From Candidatus Pelagibacter sp. (GTDB taxonomy: Bacteria > Pseudomonadota > Alphaproteobacteria > Pelagibacterales > Pelagibacteraceae), in contig JAOIYV010000022.1 of assembly GCA_028226735.1 (NCBI GenBank), positions 1 to 9,247 of the forward strand: a stretch of DNA of 9,247 nucleotides, given 5' to 3'. Both the position numbers and the translations under genes were made by a program. Numbering within the stretch: position 1 is the stretch's first letter; every line of letters begins with the position of its first letter. Below, in pieces: positions 1-6,374 of this stretch. The notes under the pieces are model-generated. The model saw only the letters and a program-made list of their open reading frames with translations. It had not been told where the DNA came from and did not search any database.

Positions 1-1150
1 TTTCTGAGGATATCACATCTAGAAAAATTGGATAGACTGTGCCGATTAAAACAACTGACAAAAAATACATCATAAACCAATTGTTTAATAAGATCGAAGT
101 TTCTCTACTTAGCCAAAAAAAGTGATTTGAGTTTTGATTGTTTTCTTTATGAAATAAAAAAAATATTCCTAAAGACAAAACGATCAAAATAAATAAAAAA
201 ATTAATATAAAAATTCCTCTTGACGGATCGTTTGCGAATGTATGGACAGAATTTAATATTCCAGATCTTACCAAAAAAGTCCCACACATACTTAGAGTAA
301 ATGTTGTGATAGATAAAATGACTACCCAAGATTTTAATGCAGCTCTTCTTTCCAATACTATAATGCAGTGTAGTAATGCAGTTAATGTTAGCCATGGCAT
401 TAATGAAACATTTTCAACTGGATCCCAAAACCAAAAACCTCCCCATCCTAGTTCATAATATGCCCAAATCGATCCAAGCATAATACCAATTGTTAAAAAA
501 ATCCAAGAAATTAGAACCCATTTTTTAATATGCTGACCCCATTCTCTTGAAATATAATTTTGAATAACTGCAGCAAGTGAAGATGAAAATATTACTGATG
601 TACCAACATATCCTAAATATAATATTGGTGGGTGAATAGCTAGAGCTGGGTCCTGTAAGATTGGATTAAGACCAAGGCCCTCAATGGGTATTGGGAATAA
701 ATAATTAAAGGGATTAGATGTGATCAGTATAAATAAAAAAAAACCAATAATTATAATTTGCTGAAATAATAAAGTTAAAATCCTATATTTTTTAGGTTGC
801 TCTCTAGACTTAATTAAAAATAAAAAGATGAATAATGTTAATACTAATAACCATAGTAATAAACTTCCTTCATGGTTTCCCCATGTCCCAGAAATTTTGT
901 AAAACAATGGTTTGGCAGTATGTGAGTTATTAAAGACAGTCTCATTGCTAAAGTCTGAATTTATAAAAGATAAAATTAAGCATAGAAAACTTACAATTAC
1001 GAAAACTAGCTGCAAAAAAGATAAAGATAGTATGTTTCGATCAACATGCTTGCTCCTGTCATTAAAGTCTTTAATTGAAGTGCCACAAAGCAAAACTGAA
1101 AGCATTAATCCTAAAATTAATGAATAATAACCTATTTGACTGGCAAGCAA
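1..1150 (-). CDS. ccmF: Cytochrome c heme lyase subunit CcmF, 3' end outside window
   Basis: Polytopic inner-membrane protein of System I cytochrome c maturation. It takes heme from CcmE and, with CcmH, ligates it to apocytochrome c in the periplasm. The frame is open from a TTG at 1150 to the left edge: 383 codons of the usual ~650. The tryptophan-rich WWD segment WGGFWFWDPVEN lies at residues 236-247. Histidines sit at 173 (AIHPPILYLGY), 261 and 303 (SVHTF), the same numbers as the heme-related histidines of E. coli CcmF. WGNHEGSLLLW is at 90-100. The TTG is chosen because an in-frame TAG lies just upstream, the first ATG would remove the first membrane helix, and a clear GGAG sits 9 bases before it. 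The start is one base after the ccmE stop, so it is the fourth gene of the ccmC-D-E-F run. The missing part should hold the C-terminal helices and a fourth conserved histidine. Family assignment is very secure. Confidence 0.96.
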   Translation of the reverse strand, partial: MLASQIGYYSLILGLMLSVLLCGTSIKDFNDRSKHVDRNILSLSFLQLVFVIVSFLCLILSFINSDFSNETVFNNSHTAKPLFYKISGTWGNHEGSLLLWLLVLTLFIFLFLIKSREQPKKYRILTLLFQQIIIIGFFLFILITSNPFNYLFPIPIEGLGLNPILQDPALAIHPPILYLGYVGTSVIFSSSLAAVIQNYISREWGQHIKKWVLISWIFLTIGIMLGSIWAYYELGWGGFWFWDPVENVSLMPWLTLTALLHCIIVLERRAALKSWVVILSITTFTLSMCGTFLVRSGILNSVHTFANDPSRGIFILIFLFILIVLSLGIFFLFHKENNQNSNHFFWLSRETSILLNNWFMMYFLSVVLIGTVYPIFLDVISSE

Positions 1151-1151
1151 C

Positions 1152-1571
1152 TTATTTATCTCCTATAGCTTTTTTAACTTCTGGGGGCATATAATTTTCA
1201 TCATGTTTTGCTAATATTTTACTGGCAAAAAAATAATTTTTATCCTTTAAAAAACCTTCAGCAACCACGCCTTTGCCTTCAGCAAATAAATTTGGAACAG
1301 CTCCTGAATAGACAACATTAATCTCATTTTTAAAATCTGTAATAACAAAATTAACTTCATTTGAGTTTATATAAACTGATTGCTCTTTAACCATACCTCC
1401 TATTCTTATCTTATTTTTGTCTAATTCTATTAAAGATTTTATTTCAGATGGGGACTGAAAATATACAACATTATCTTTTAATGATTGTAGAATTAAAAAA
1501 ACTGTTAAAATTGCAGAGGCTAAGATTAAAGCTAAAAGTAAAAACCGTAATTTAACTTTTTTACCATACAT
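1152..1571 (-). CDS. ccmE: Cytochrome c maturation heme chaperone CcmE
   Basis: Periplasmic heme chaperone anchored by one N-terminal membrane helix (about residues 9-29). It binds heme covalently through a histidine and carries it from CcmC to CcmF. The protein has 139 residues, close to the family norm. The heme-binding motif HDENY is present at 123-127, with H123 the covalent ligand and Y127 the axial ligand by family knowledge. The OB-fold core shows [11 protein letters not shown] (56-66) and [10 protein letters not shown] (99-108), both typical of CcmE. The short tail after H123 is polar (MPPEV), as usual. The start ATG has no Shine-Dalgarno sequence and lies 10 bases after the ccmD stop, so translational coupling within the operon is likely (inference). 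Confidence 0.96.
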   Translation of the reverse strand: MYGKKVKLRFLLLALILASAILTVFLILQSLKDNVVYFQSPSEIKSLIELDKNKIRIGGMVKEQSVYINSNEVNFVITDFKNEINVVYSGAVPNLFAEGKGVVAEGFLKDKNYFFASKILAKHDENYMPPEVKKAIGDK

Positions 1572-1581
1572 GGTTAGCTAG

Positions 1582-1809
1582 TTAAATGTTTGATGTATTG
1601 GATAATATTTCTTTATTAATATTTTGTAATCTTGCAGCTCTAGCTTTATTTGTATTTAGAGAGCCAAATTTAGAAACAAATTTTTTTTGCTCCTTTAAAA
1701 GTTGCAATTTAGTTACTAAATATAAAGTTGTAAAACTAATCAACGTAAATATAAAAGCTGACCACACATAGGCTCCATAGCCATTCATTGAAATTATTTC
1801 ATTTATCAT
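1582..1809 (-). CDS. ccmD: Heme exporter protein CcmD
   Basis: Small single-helix membrane protein that, by family knowledge, helps release holo-CcmE from the CcmABCD complex. The protein is 75 residues. The family signature is at the N-terminus: MNGYGAYVWSAF (residues 8-19), leading into a membrane helix to about residue 33. A lysine- and arginine-rich cytoplasmic tail follows, including KARAARLQNINKEI. CcmD is poorly conserved, so the call rests on the GYxxYVW motif, the size and the position between ccmC and ccmE. Its ATG overlaps the ccmC stop in an ATGA arrangement (four shared bases), a strong sign of coupled translation. An overlapping opposite-strand reading frame at 1586-1771 is only a shadow. 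Confidence 0.9.
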   Translation of the reverse strand: MINEIISMNGYGAYVWSAFIFTLISFTTLYLVTKLQLLKEQKKFVSKFGSLNTNKARAARLQNINKEILSNTSNI

Positions 1810-2516
1810 AATCTATCTAATCCTTTATTTTTTACTTTTATCAGTTCAGTATTATATTTCATCAAAAAAATGAGCAGTGAAAAAAGTGCAAATGCCGCAG
1901 TCATAATGCTTAATGGGATTAACATTGACGTATGTATTGCGGTATTGGTTGATAAAATATTAATTGAAGCTGGTTGATGTAAGGTTGTCCACCAATCTAC
2001 TGAAAACTTAATTATAGGTATATTTATAACTCCTATAATTGCAATTAAAGAAGTTATCTTAATTACTTGATCTTTATCTTCAAAAATTCTCCAGGATAAT
2101 AAATACATTCCATAAAATAAAGCTAAGATTAGCATGGATGTTATTCTTGCATCCCATGCCCACCAAGTACCCCATGTTGGCTTACCCCAAATTGATCCTG
2201 TAATTAACGCAATGATACTAAAAACGAATCCAGAAGGTGCTAAACTTTTAGCAATCAATGTAAAATTTTTATTTTTAAAGACAAAGCTCCCTATTGATAA
2301 AATGGCTAAACTTGAAAATATCCCAAGTGATATCCAGGCAGCTGGCACATGAACATACATAATTCTAACTGCATCACTTTGCTTGTAGTCTTCAGGAGAA
2401 AAAATAAGTGCCTCTGTTAAACCAATTGCTAAAACGACTACAAATAAAAACAAAACATATTTCGTAGCTTTTGAGGTAATCGCAAAAATTTTATTAGGCT
2501 GGAAAGATTTAAACAT
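1806..2516 (-). CDS. ccmC: Heme exporter / CcmE-loading protein CcmC
   Basis: Inner-membrane protein of the HemeHandling family that presents heme to CcmE on the periplasmic face. It has six predicted membrane helices. Counting from the ATG at 2516 (236 residues), the heme-ligand histidines of the family are visible in YVHVPAAW (H56) and TTLHQPAS (H180). The WWD segment WGTWWAWDARITS lies at about 115-127. A longer reading from a GTG at 2531 adds only MYNLK. The ATG is preferred because a TATAAT hexamer overlaps the codons after the GTG and ends six bases before the ATG, suggesting a leaderless transcript. No Shine-Dalgarno sequence precedes either start. It is first in the ccmC-D-E-F run. 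ccmA and ccmB, often next to ccmC in other alphaproteobacteria, are absent, and hspQ is found instead. Confidence 0.95.
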   Translation of the reverse strand: MFKSFQPNKIFAITSKATKYVLFLFVVVLAIGLTEALIFSPEDYKQSDAVRIMYVHVPAAWISLGIFSSLAILSIGSFVFKNKNFTLIAKSLAPSGFVFSIIALITGSIWGKPTWGTWWAWDARITSMLILALFYGMYLLSWRIFEDKDQVIKITSLIAIIGVINIPIIKFSVDWWTTLHQPASINILSTNTAIHTSMLIPLSIMTAAFALFSLLIFLMKYNTELIKVKNKGLDRL

Positions 2517-2522
2517 TTTTAA

Positions 2523-2528
2523 ATTATA
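2523..2528 (-). promoter_or_regulatory. Candidate -10 box for ccmC
   Basis: Perfect TATAAT on the minus strand, preceded by TGTG (extended -10-like), ending six bases before the ATG at 2516. The -35 region is weak (TTAAAT or ATTAAA at 16-17 bases). If used, transcription would start at or beside the A of the ATG, giving a leaderless ccmC message that excludes the structured element upstream. In AT-rich DNA a TATAAT alone is weak evidence; the spacing is what makes it interesting. Confidence 0.35.
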
Positions 2529-2565
2529 CACATTAAAAAATATAATTTAATTTTTATTTTAAAGG

Positions 2566-2684
2566 ACAATTCCGATCAAGAATGCTGAGGGAGTTAATAA
2601 TGTAAAGGAAAACGTTATTTAACACTCTTGATCAGAATATCTTAGATATAATCTCATTCTGTGTCTAAGATTTGAACTAATTGT
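2566..2684. ncRNA. Candidate structured RNA: nested inverted repeats between hspQ and ccmC
   Basis: Three perfect complementary pairs nest without crossing. The outer pair is ACAATT (2566-2571) with AATTGT (2679-2684). Inside it are GATCAAGA (2574-2581) with TCTTGATC (2626-2633), and ATCTTAGA (2639-2646) with TCTAAGAT (2664-2671). The first inner arm continues as GTTAATAA (2593-2600) with TTATTTAAC (2615-2623), with one bulged base. Junction strands are 2, 5 and 7 bases, so the whole draws as a compact three-way junction. The element fills most of the 170-base hspQ-ccmC gap and shows no open frame. It could be a minus-strand leader or 3'-UTR element of the hspQ/ccm transcript, or a small RNA on either strand; a TATAAT at 2541-2546 on the plus strand is a possible promoter. 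It matches no RNA family I recognise. Chance pairing in AT-rich DNA is possible. Confidence 0.4.
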
Positions 2685-2701
2685 GTTAAAAAAAAGGTAT
2701 A

Positions 2702-3022
2702 TTAATTAGAGGGCTTAAAGTAGCTGGAACCTTTTCTTCCTGAAAAAATCTCTTCAATTAATGGGTGTTTAATTGGCTCTTCTGAGTCATCTACAAGCAA
2801 ATTTTGTTCTGAAACGTAAGCCTCATAAGTAATCTCATCATTTTCAGCAAGTAAATGATAAAAAGGCTGATCTTTTCTAGGACGAACGTTTTTTGGAATA
2901 GATTGATACCATTCCTCAGAGTTATTAAATTCAAAATCCACATCATAAATTACACCCCTGAACTCAAAGTGTTTATGCTTTACAATGTCTCCTATTGAGA
3001 ATTTAGCTTTTTGAATTGCCAT
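2702..3022 (-). CDS. hspQ: HspQ / YccV-like heat shock protein
   Basis: Small soluble protein of the YccV-like (hemimethylated DNA-binding) family. In enterobacteria HspQ affects DnaA stability and acts as a specificity factor for Lon protease. The 106 residues show the family core in order: AKFSIGDIVKHKHFEFRGVIYDVD (6-29, tandem glycine beta-barrel start), SEEWYQSIP (35-43), RPRKDQPFYHLLAEND (47-62), YVSEQNLL (69-76) and a KHP..EEIF segment near the C-terminus. This wording is the alphaproteobacterial version of the family. The ATG at 3022 is chosen; a TTG at 3031 would only add MIV before it. No Shine-Dalgarno sequence is visible. It lies upstream of the ccm genes on the same strand across a 170-base gap with no convincing terminator, and is divergent from yciB. 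Confidence 0.92.
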   Translation of the reverse strand: MAIQKAKFSIGDIVKHKHFEFRGVIYDVDFEFNNSEEWYQSIPKNVRPRKDQPFYHLLAENDEITYEAYVSEQNLLVDDSEEPIKHPLIEEIFSGRKGSSYFKPSN

Positions 3023-3102
3023 TACAATCAATATGGGGGTTTAAAAAAAAAAATCAATAAAAAAAATATGAATGTATTATCTATATGTTAATATGTCTCA
3101 AG

Positions 3103-3648
3103 ATGAATAAATCATTTCTTAAATTTGCAACAGACTTTGGGCCTTTAGCTATATTTTTTTTCTATTACTATAATAATGATAAAAATTTATCTATTGCAAT
3201 TCCACCACTTATAGTTGCAACATTAATTTCTTTAGTTGTTGTTTGGCTTTTTGAAAAAAAAATACCAATGATGCCTTTAATAAGTGGTATCTTAATTACT
3301 TTTTTCGGTGGCCTTACAATTTATTTTAATGATCCACGTTTTATCTATATGAAACCAACAATCATAAATATTTTATTTGCACTTGCTTTATTTTTTGGAA
3401 AATATTTTACCAAAGAACCTGTTCTTAAAAAAATTATGGGTAAATCAATTTCACTAACAGATATTGGATGGGAGTTGTTAAATAAAAGATGGACATTCTT
3501 TTTTTTAGGTCTTGCTGTTTTAAATGAATGTGTTTGGAGGACACAAACTGAGGAATTTTGGGTTAACTTCAAGGTTTGGGGAATGTTACCAATAACGCTT
3601 GTCTTTACTGCTTTCCAAATATCATTAATCAACAAACATAAAATTTAA
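3103..3648 (+). CDS. yciB: Inner-membrane septation protein A (YciB/IspZ family)
   Basis: Polytopic inner-membrane protein of the YciB/IspZ family, linked in enterobacteria to cell-envelope synthesis and septation. The 181 residues from this start match the usual ~180. Typical features appear in order: FATDFGPLAIFFFYYY (N-terminal helix, about 7-22), FGGLTIYFNDPRFIYMKPTI (central signature), KIMGKSISLTDIGWELLNKRW and FWVNFKVWGMLPIT near the C-terminus. An upstream in-frame ATG at 3085 adds MLICLK, which family members normally lack, so the ATG at 3103 is preferred. A TATTAT at 3075-3080 may be a -10 box giving a leader of about 16 bases. The stop shares one base with the next gene's ATG (TAATG). 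An opposite-strand frame at 3345-3635 is a shadow. Confidence 0.93.
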   Translation: MNKSFLKFATDFGPLAIFFFYYYNNDKNLSIAIPPLIVATLISLVVVWLFEKKIPMMPLISGILITFFGGLTIYFNDPRFIYMKPTIINILFALALFFGKYFTKEPVLKKIMGKSISLTDIGWELLNKRWTFFFLGLAVLNECVWRTQTEEFWVNFKVWGMLPITLVFTAFQISLINKHKI

Positions 3649-3995
3649 TGAATAGAAACTTAAAACTAGTAGTTAACAATCAATATAATCAACAAGCAGA
3701 AGAAAAACAATTTTTTGAAAAAAATGAGCTTAAAACTATTCTGGACTTATATGCAAAAATGGTTTCTGAAGGATCCTGGAAGGATTATGGTCTAAGCATT
3801 TCAAGTAAGCAGGTTAGTTTTAGTGTCTTTAAAAATGCTGCTGAAAATGCTCTATATAAAATTTGTAAAAACTTTAAGCCTAATAATAAAAATTTAAAAT
3901 ATTTAATTACAGATACAAATGGTAAAATATTAAAAAACTCATTTGATCTAGAGATGTTACTTAAAAATACTAATTGGAAAAAACTTAAAAAATAA
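3648..3995 (+). CDS. DUF2794 family protein
   Basis: Small soluble protein of 115 residues from a family of unknown function found mainly in alphaproteobacteria. The core follows the family pattern: FFEKNELKTILDLYAKMVSEGSWKDYGLSI (about 22-51), then VSFSVFKNAAENALYKICK, YLITDTNGKILKN and a final DLEMLLKNTNW. No signal peptide, membrane helix or known catalytic motif is visible. Its ATG overlaps the yciB stop by one base, so the two are probably translated from one message. Whether it works with YciB is unknown. It converges on the Bax-inhibitor-like gene, whose terminator T-tract lies inside this gene's last codons. Family membership is secure from the WKDYG and VSFSVF wording; function is not known. 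Confidence 0.88.
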   Translation: MNRNLKLVVNNQYNQQAEEKQFFEKNELKTILDLYAKMVSEGSWKDYGLSISSKQVSFSVFKNAAENALYKICKNFKPNNKNLKYLITDTNGKILKNSFDLEMLLKNTNWKKLKK

Positions 3996-4010
3996 AAGAC
4001 TATCGTCTTT
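3987..4010 (-). terminator. Intrinsic terminator of the Bax-inhibitor-like gene
   Basis: AAAGAC (3995-4000) and GTCTTT (4005-4010) form a perfect 6-bp stem with a 4-base loop. Read on the minus strand, it is followed at once by TATTTTTT (3994-3987). The stem includes the stop codon of the minus-strand gene, and the T-tract lies in the last codons of the convergent DUF2794 gene. On the plus strand only TTT follows before GGCC, so termination there would be weaker. The stem is short and AT-rich, but the location between convergent genes supports the call. Confidence 0.6.
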
Positions 4011-4761
4011 GGCCAAATAATCTTAACAACATTATAAATAAATTTATAAAGTCCAAATAAAGAGTTAAAGCACCCATAACAGCTTTTTTACCCATTAACT
4101 CACCTGTATCACTTGCTACATACATGTTTTTAATTTTTTGAGTATCATAAGCAGTAAGACCTACAAAAATTAAAACCCCTAAAATTGAAATAACAAAATC
4201 CATCATTGATGATTTCATAAACATGTTAACAACTGAAGCTATTATAATTCCTATCAAGCCCATCATTAAGAATGACCCTAATTTTGTAAGGTCTCTTTTT
4301 GTTGTGTAACCATAAAGACTCATAGCACCGAATGTTATTGAAGTAATAAAGAAAACTCTAGTGATACTTGCTCCAGTATAAACTAGAAATATTGATGACA
4401 ACGAAAGTCCCATTAAAGATGCAAAAACCCAAAATGTTGTTTGGGCTGATGATGCTGACATTTTATTAATTCTGGCACTCATATAAAAAACGATTCCAAG
4501 AGGTGCGAGCATTATAATCCATTTAAACCCTGAAAGAAAAATAGTGTTACCAAGACTTGTTAATGCAGTAATTGAACCATTTGTATCTGTCACTACTGAT
4601 AGTTTAAAAAATATTAAAGATACAAGTCCAGTTAATAAAATACCTGATGCCATATAATTATAAACTTTTAACATATATGATCTTAAACCCTCATCCATTA
4701 CTACTGTTGAATGTTGAGCTTCTTTAACTTTATTTATAATATTTTGCTTATTAAAATCCAT
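4000..4761 (-). CDS. Bax inhibitor-1/YccA-YbhL family membrane protein
   Basis: Seven-helix inner-membrane protein of the BI-1 (TMBIM) family; bacterial members have been described as pH-sensitive calcium leak channels or FtsH-interacting proteins (YccA type). Length is 253 residues, with a cytoplasmic N-terminus up to about 34. Family signatures: LSLSSIFLVYTG (119-130), FGAMSLYGYTTKRDL (144-158), GLTAYDTQKIK (201-211) and ALTLYLDFINLFIMLLRLFG (231-250). D206 and D237 are the conserved membrane or membrane-edge aspartates. The C-terminus (LRLFGQRR) is typical of alphaproteobacterial members. The gene stands alone on the minus strand between the yciB-DUF2794 pair (4-base convergent gap) and tas (71-base divergent gap). 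It has its own candidate promoter and terminator. The physiological role in this organism cannot be read from the sequence. Confidence 0.93.
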   Translation of the reverse strand: MDFNKQNIINKVKEAQHSTVVMDEGLRSYMLKVYNYMASGILLTGLVSLIFFKLSVVTDTNGSITALTSLGNTIFLSGFKWIIMLAPLGIVFYMSARINKMSASSAQTTFWVFASLMGLSLSSIFLVYTGASITRVFFITSITFGAMSLYGYTTKRDLTKLGSFLMMGLIGIIIASVVNMFMKSSMMDFVISILGVLIFVGLTAYDTQKIKNMYVASDTGELMGKKAVMGALTLYLDFINLFIMLLRLFGQRR

Positions 4762-4767
4762 AGCTTA

Positions 4768-4796
4768 TATATAATAGTCTTTTACTAATAATTCAA
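4768..4796 (-). promoter_or_regulatory. Candidate promoter of the Bax-inhibitor-like gene
   Basis: On the minus strand, TTGAAT (4796-4791) serves as -35 and TATATA (4773-4768) as -10, with a 17-base spacer. Six bases then lead to the ATG at 4761. The predicted start of transcription coincides with the A of the ATG, so the message would be leaderless; no Shine-Dalgarno sequence is present. The hexamers match consensus at 4 of 6 positions each. Confidence 0.45.
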
Positions 4797-4832
4797 GATG
4801 TCTTACAACCCATAAAAAAATATTTAATATTT

Positions 4833-5870
4833 ATGAATTACAAAAAACTAGGGAATACCAATCTAGATGTAAGCACAATCTGCCTAGGTACAATGACTTG
4901 GGGGGAGCAAAATACTCAAAATGAAGGTTTTAAACAGATGAGCTATGCATTAGATCATGGTGTGAATTTTTGGGATACAGCTGAGATTTATTCTATTCCT
5001 CCAAAACAAGAAACATTTGGGGACACAGAAGTAATTATTGGAAACTGGTTTGAAAAAACAAAAAAGAGAGACAAAGTAATCCTAGCTTCTAAAGTTTGTG
5101 GACCAATGAGAGAATATGTGAGAGGTGGTGGAAATCAATTTGGAACAAAAAATATTACAGAGGCATTGGAGGGAAGCTTAAAACGATTAAAAACTGATTA
5201 TATTGATTTATACCAGTTACACTGGCCAGAACGGAAAACAAATTTTTTTGGGCAATTAGGTTATGAGCACAATGACAATAATGAATGGACTAAATTTGAG
5301 GAAATCCTTGAGAGTTTAAAAAAATTTATTAATCAAGGAAAAATAAGACATGTTGGTTTATCAAATGAAACTTCCTGGGGCTTGTCAAAATTTTTAGAAC
5401 TTTCAAAAAATAACAACCTTCCAAGAATGGCATCGGTTCAGAATCCTTATAATTTATTAAACAGAACATATGAAATTGGTCTTGCAGAAATGTCCGTAAG
5501 GGAACAGACTGGATTGCTTGCCTATTCTCCTTTAGCTTGTGGATATTTGTCTGGAAAATATAGGAACAATAAATTTCCAAAAAATTCTAGAATTGAAAGA
5601 GACGGTAACTTTTGGACTAGATACCAAAAACCAAATATGAGTACTGCAGTAGACGCTTACTTTGAAGTTTCAAAAAAACACAGTCTAGATATGTCTCAGA
5701 TGTCGCTAAAATTTATAGAAATACAACCCTTTGTTACATCTGTAATTATTGGTGCAACAACAATGGAGCAGTTGAAAACTAACATAGAAAGTGTAAATGT
5801 AAATTTATCAAATGAAATTATTAAAGAAATAAATGAAATACAAACTATTTACCCTAACCCATGTCCATAA
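4833..5870 (+). CDS. tas: Aldo/keto reductase, Tas family
   Basis: Cytosolic NADPH-dependent aldo/keto reductase, most like E. coli Tas (345 residues here, nearly identical family length). The catalytic tetrad is complete: D48 and Y53 in FWDTAEIYSIPP, K87 in LASKV, and H130 in LYQLHWPER. Other Tas-like stretches are LGTMTWGEQNT (18-28), IRHVGLSNETSWG (171-183), SVQNPYNLLNR (201-211) and the cofactor-binding VIIGATTMEQLKTNIES (304-320). The natural substrate of this subfamily is not established; E. coli Tas was noted for suppressing a tyrosine auxotroph. No Shine-Dalgarno sequence is seen, and a TATTTA hexamer ends six bases before the ATG. The 3' end overlaps the next gene by 10 bases in a different frame, implying one message with ialB and argG. 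The opposite-strand frame at 5329-5580 is a shadow. Confidence 0.94.
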   Translation: MNYKKLGNTNLDVSTICLGTMTWGEQNTQNEGFKQMSYALDHGVNFWDTAEIYSIPPKQETFGDTEVIIGNWFEKTKKRDKVILASKVCGPMREYVRGGGNQFGTKNITEALEGSLKRLKTDYIDLYQLHWPERKTNFFGQLGYEHNDNNEWTKFEEILESLKKFINQGKIRHVGLSNETSWGLSKFLELSKNNNLPRMASVQNPYNLLNRTYEIGLAEMSVREQTGLLAYSPLACGYLSGKYRNNKFPKNSRIERDGNFWTRYQKPNMSTAVDAYFEVSKKHSLDMSQMSLKFIEIQPFVTSVIIGATTMEQLKTNIESVNVNLSNEIIKEINEIQTIYPNPCP

Positions 5871-6370
5871 TTAAAAAACTAATATTTATAATTCTAATAT
5901 CTACTTATTATATAGGCCAGATAAATGCTGAAGAAATAAAAAAAATGGGTACACATAAAGATTGGGAAACTTACATAATTAATACCGAAAAAGGCAAAGT
6001 TTGTTTTGCTCAGTCTAAGCCAGTACTGCAAGCTCCTCCAAAAAATTCTAGAGAAGCTAGATTGTTTATTAGTTTTAGGCCTGGGGAAAATATAAAAAAT
6101 GAAATCAGCGTTACTAGTGGATATGAATATAATAACAAAAATTCTATAACAGCTAAATCTGGTAAAAATAAATATAAATTTGATATAATTCAAGAAAGCT
6201 TTGCTTGGATAACAGATAATAAATTTGAAAAAAAAATGATTAACACTATGAAAAAAGGTTCTCGAATAATGGTTACAGGATATAATCAAAAAGGATCACA
6301 AACTATAGATCATTATTCGCTATTAGGTTTCACTAAAGCATATAAAGCTACAAAGGCAAATTGTAGCTAA
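5861..6370 (+). CDS. Invasion-associated locus B (IalB) family periplasmic protein
   Basis: Predicted secreted protein of 169 residues with a clear signal peptide: KK at 5-6, a hydrophobic core, and a likely cleavage after INA (residue 23). The mature part follows the IalB pattern: DWETYII (34-40), GKVCFAQSKP (45-54), RLFISFRPGENIKNEISVTSGYEY (67-90), AWI..NKFEKKMINTMKKGSRIMVTGYNQKGSQTIDHYSLLGFTKA (115-160) and a terminal C168. C48 and C168 are the only cysteines after the signal and could form a disulfide (inference). IalB was named in Bartonella, but the family is widespread in free-living alphaproteobacteria, so the name should not be read as virulence. It overlaps tas by 10 bases and ends 4 bases before argG. 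A 131-codon frame on the other strand (5894-6289) lacks family features and is rejected. Confidence 0.85.
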   Translation: MSIIKKLIFIILISTYYIGQINAEEIKKMGTHKDWETYIINTEKGKVCFAQSKPVLQAPPKNSREARLFISFRPGENIKNEISVTSGYEYNNKNSITAKSGKNKYKFDIIQESFAWITDNKFEKKMINTMKKGSRIMVTGYNQKGSQTIDHYSLLGFTKAYKATKANCS

Positions 6371-6374
6371 ATCA

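Noticed and set aside
912..1127. 71-codon open frame on the plus strand opposite the start of ccmF
   Set aside because: It is antisense to the highly conserved N-terminal helices of CcmF and resembles no protein family.
2561..2571. AAAGGACAATT resembles AAAGGACACTT at 7570-7580, each preceded by TTTTA
   Set aside because: Only about ten shared bases, in different gaps and contexts, with no other shared structure. Not enough to call a repeat or motif.
2687..2701. Run of eight T on the minus strand just after the hspQ stop, as if a terminator
   Set aside because: No hairpin precedes the T-run in the end of hspQ, so it does not meet the requirement for an intrinsic terminator.
5894..6289. 131-codon open frame on the minus strand
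   Set aside because: It lies entirely inside the ialB-like gene, which has a signal peptide and family motifs. The reverse frame is a run of F, I, Y and S residues, as expected from reading AT-rich coding DNA backwards.
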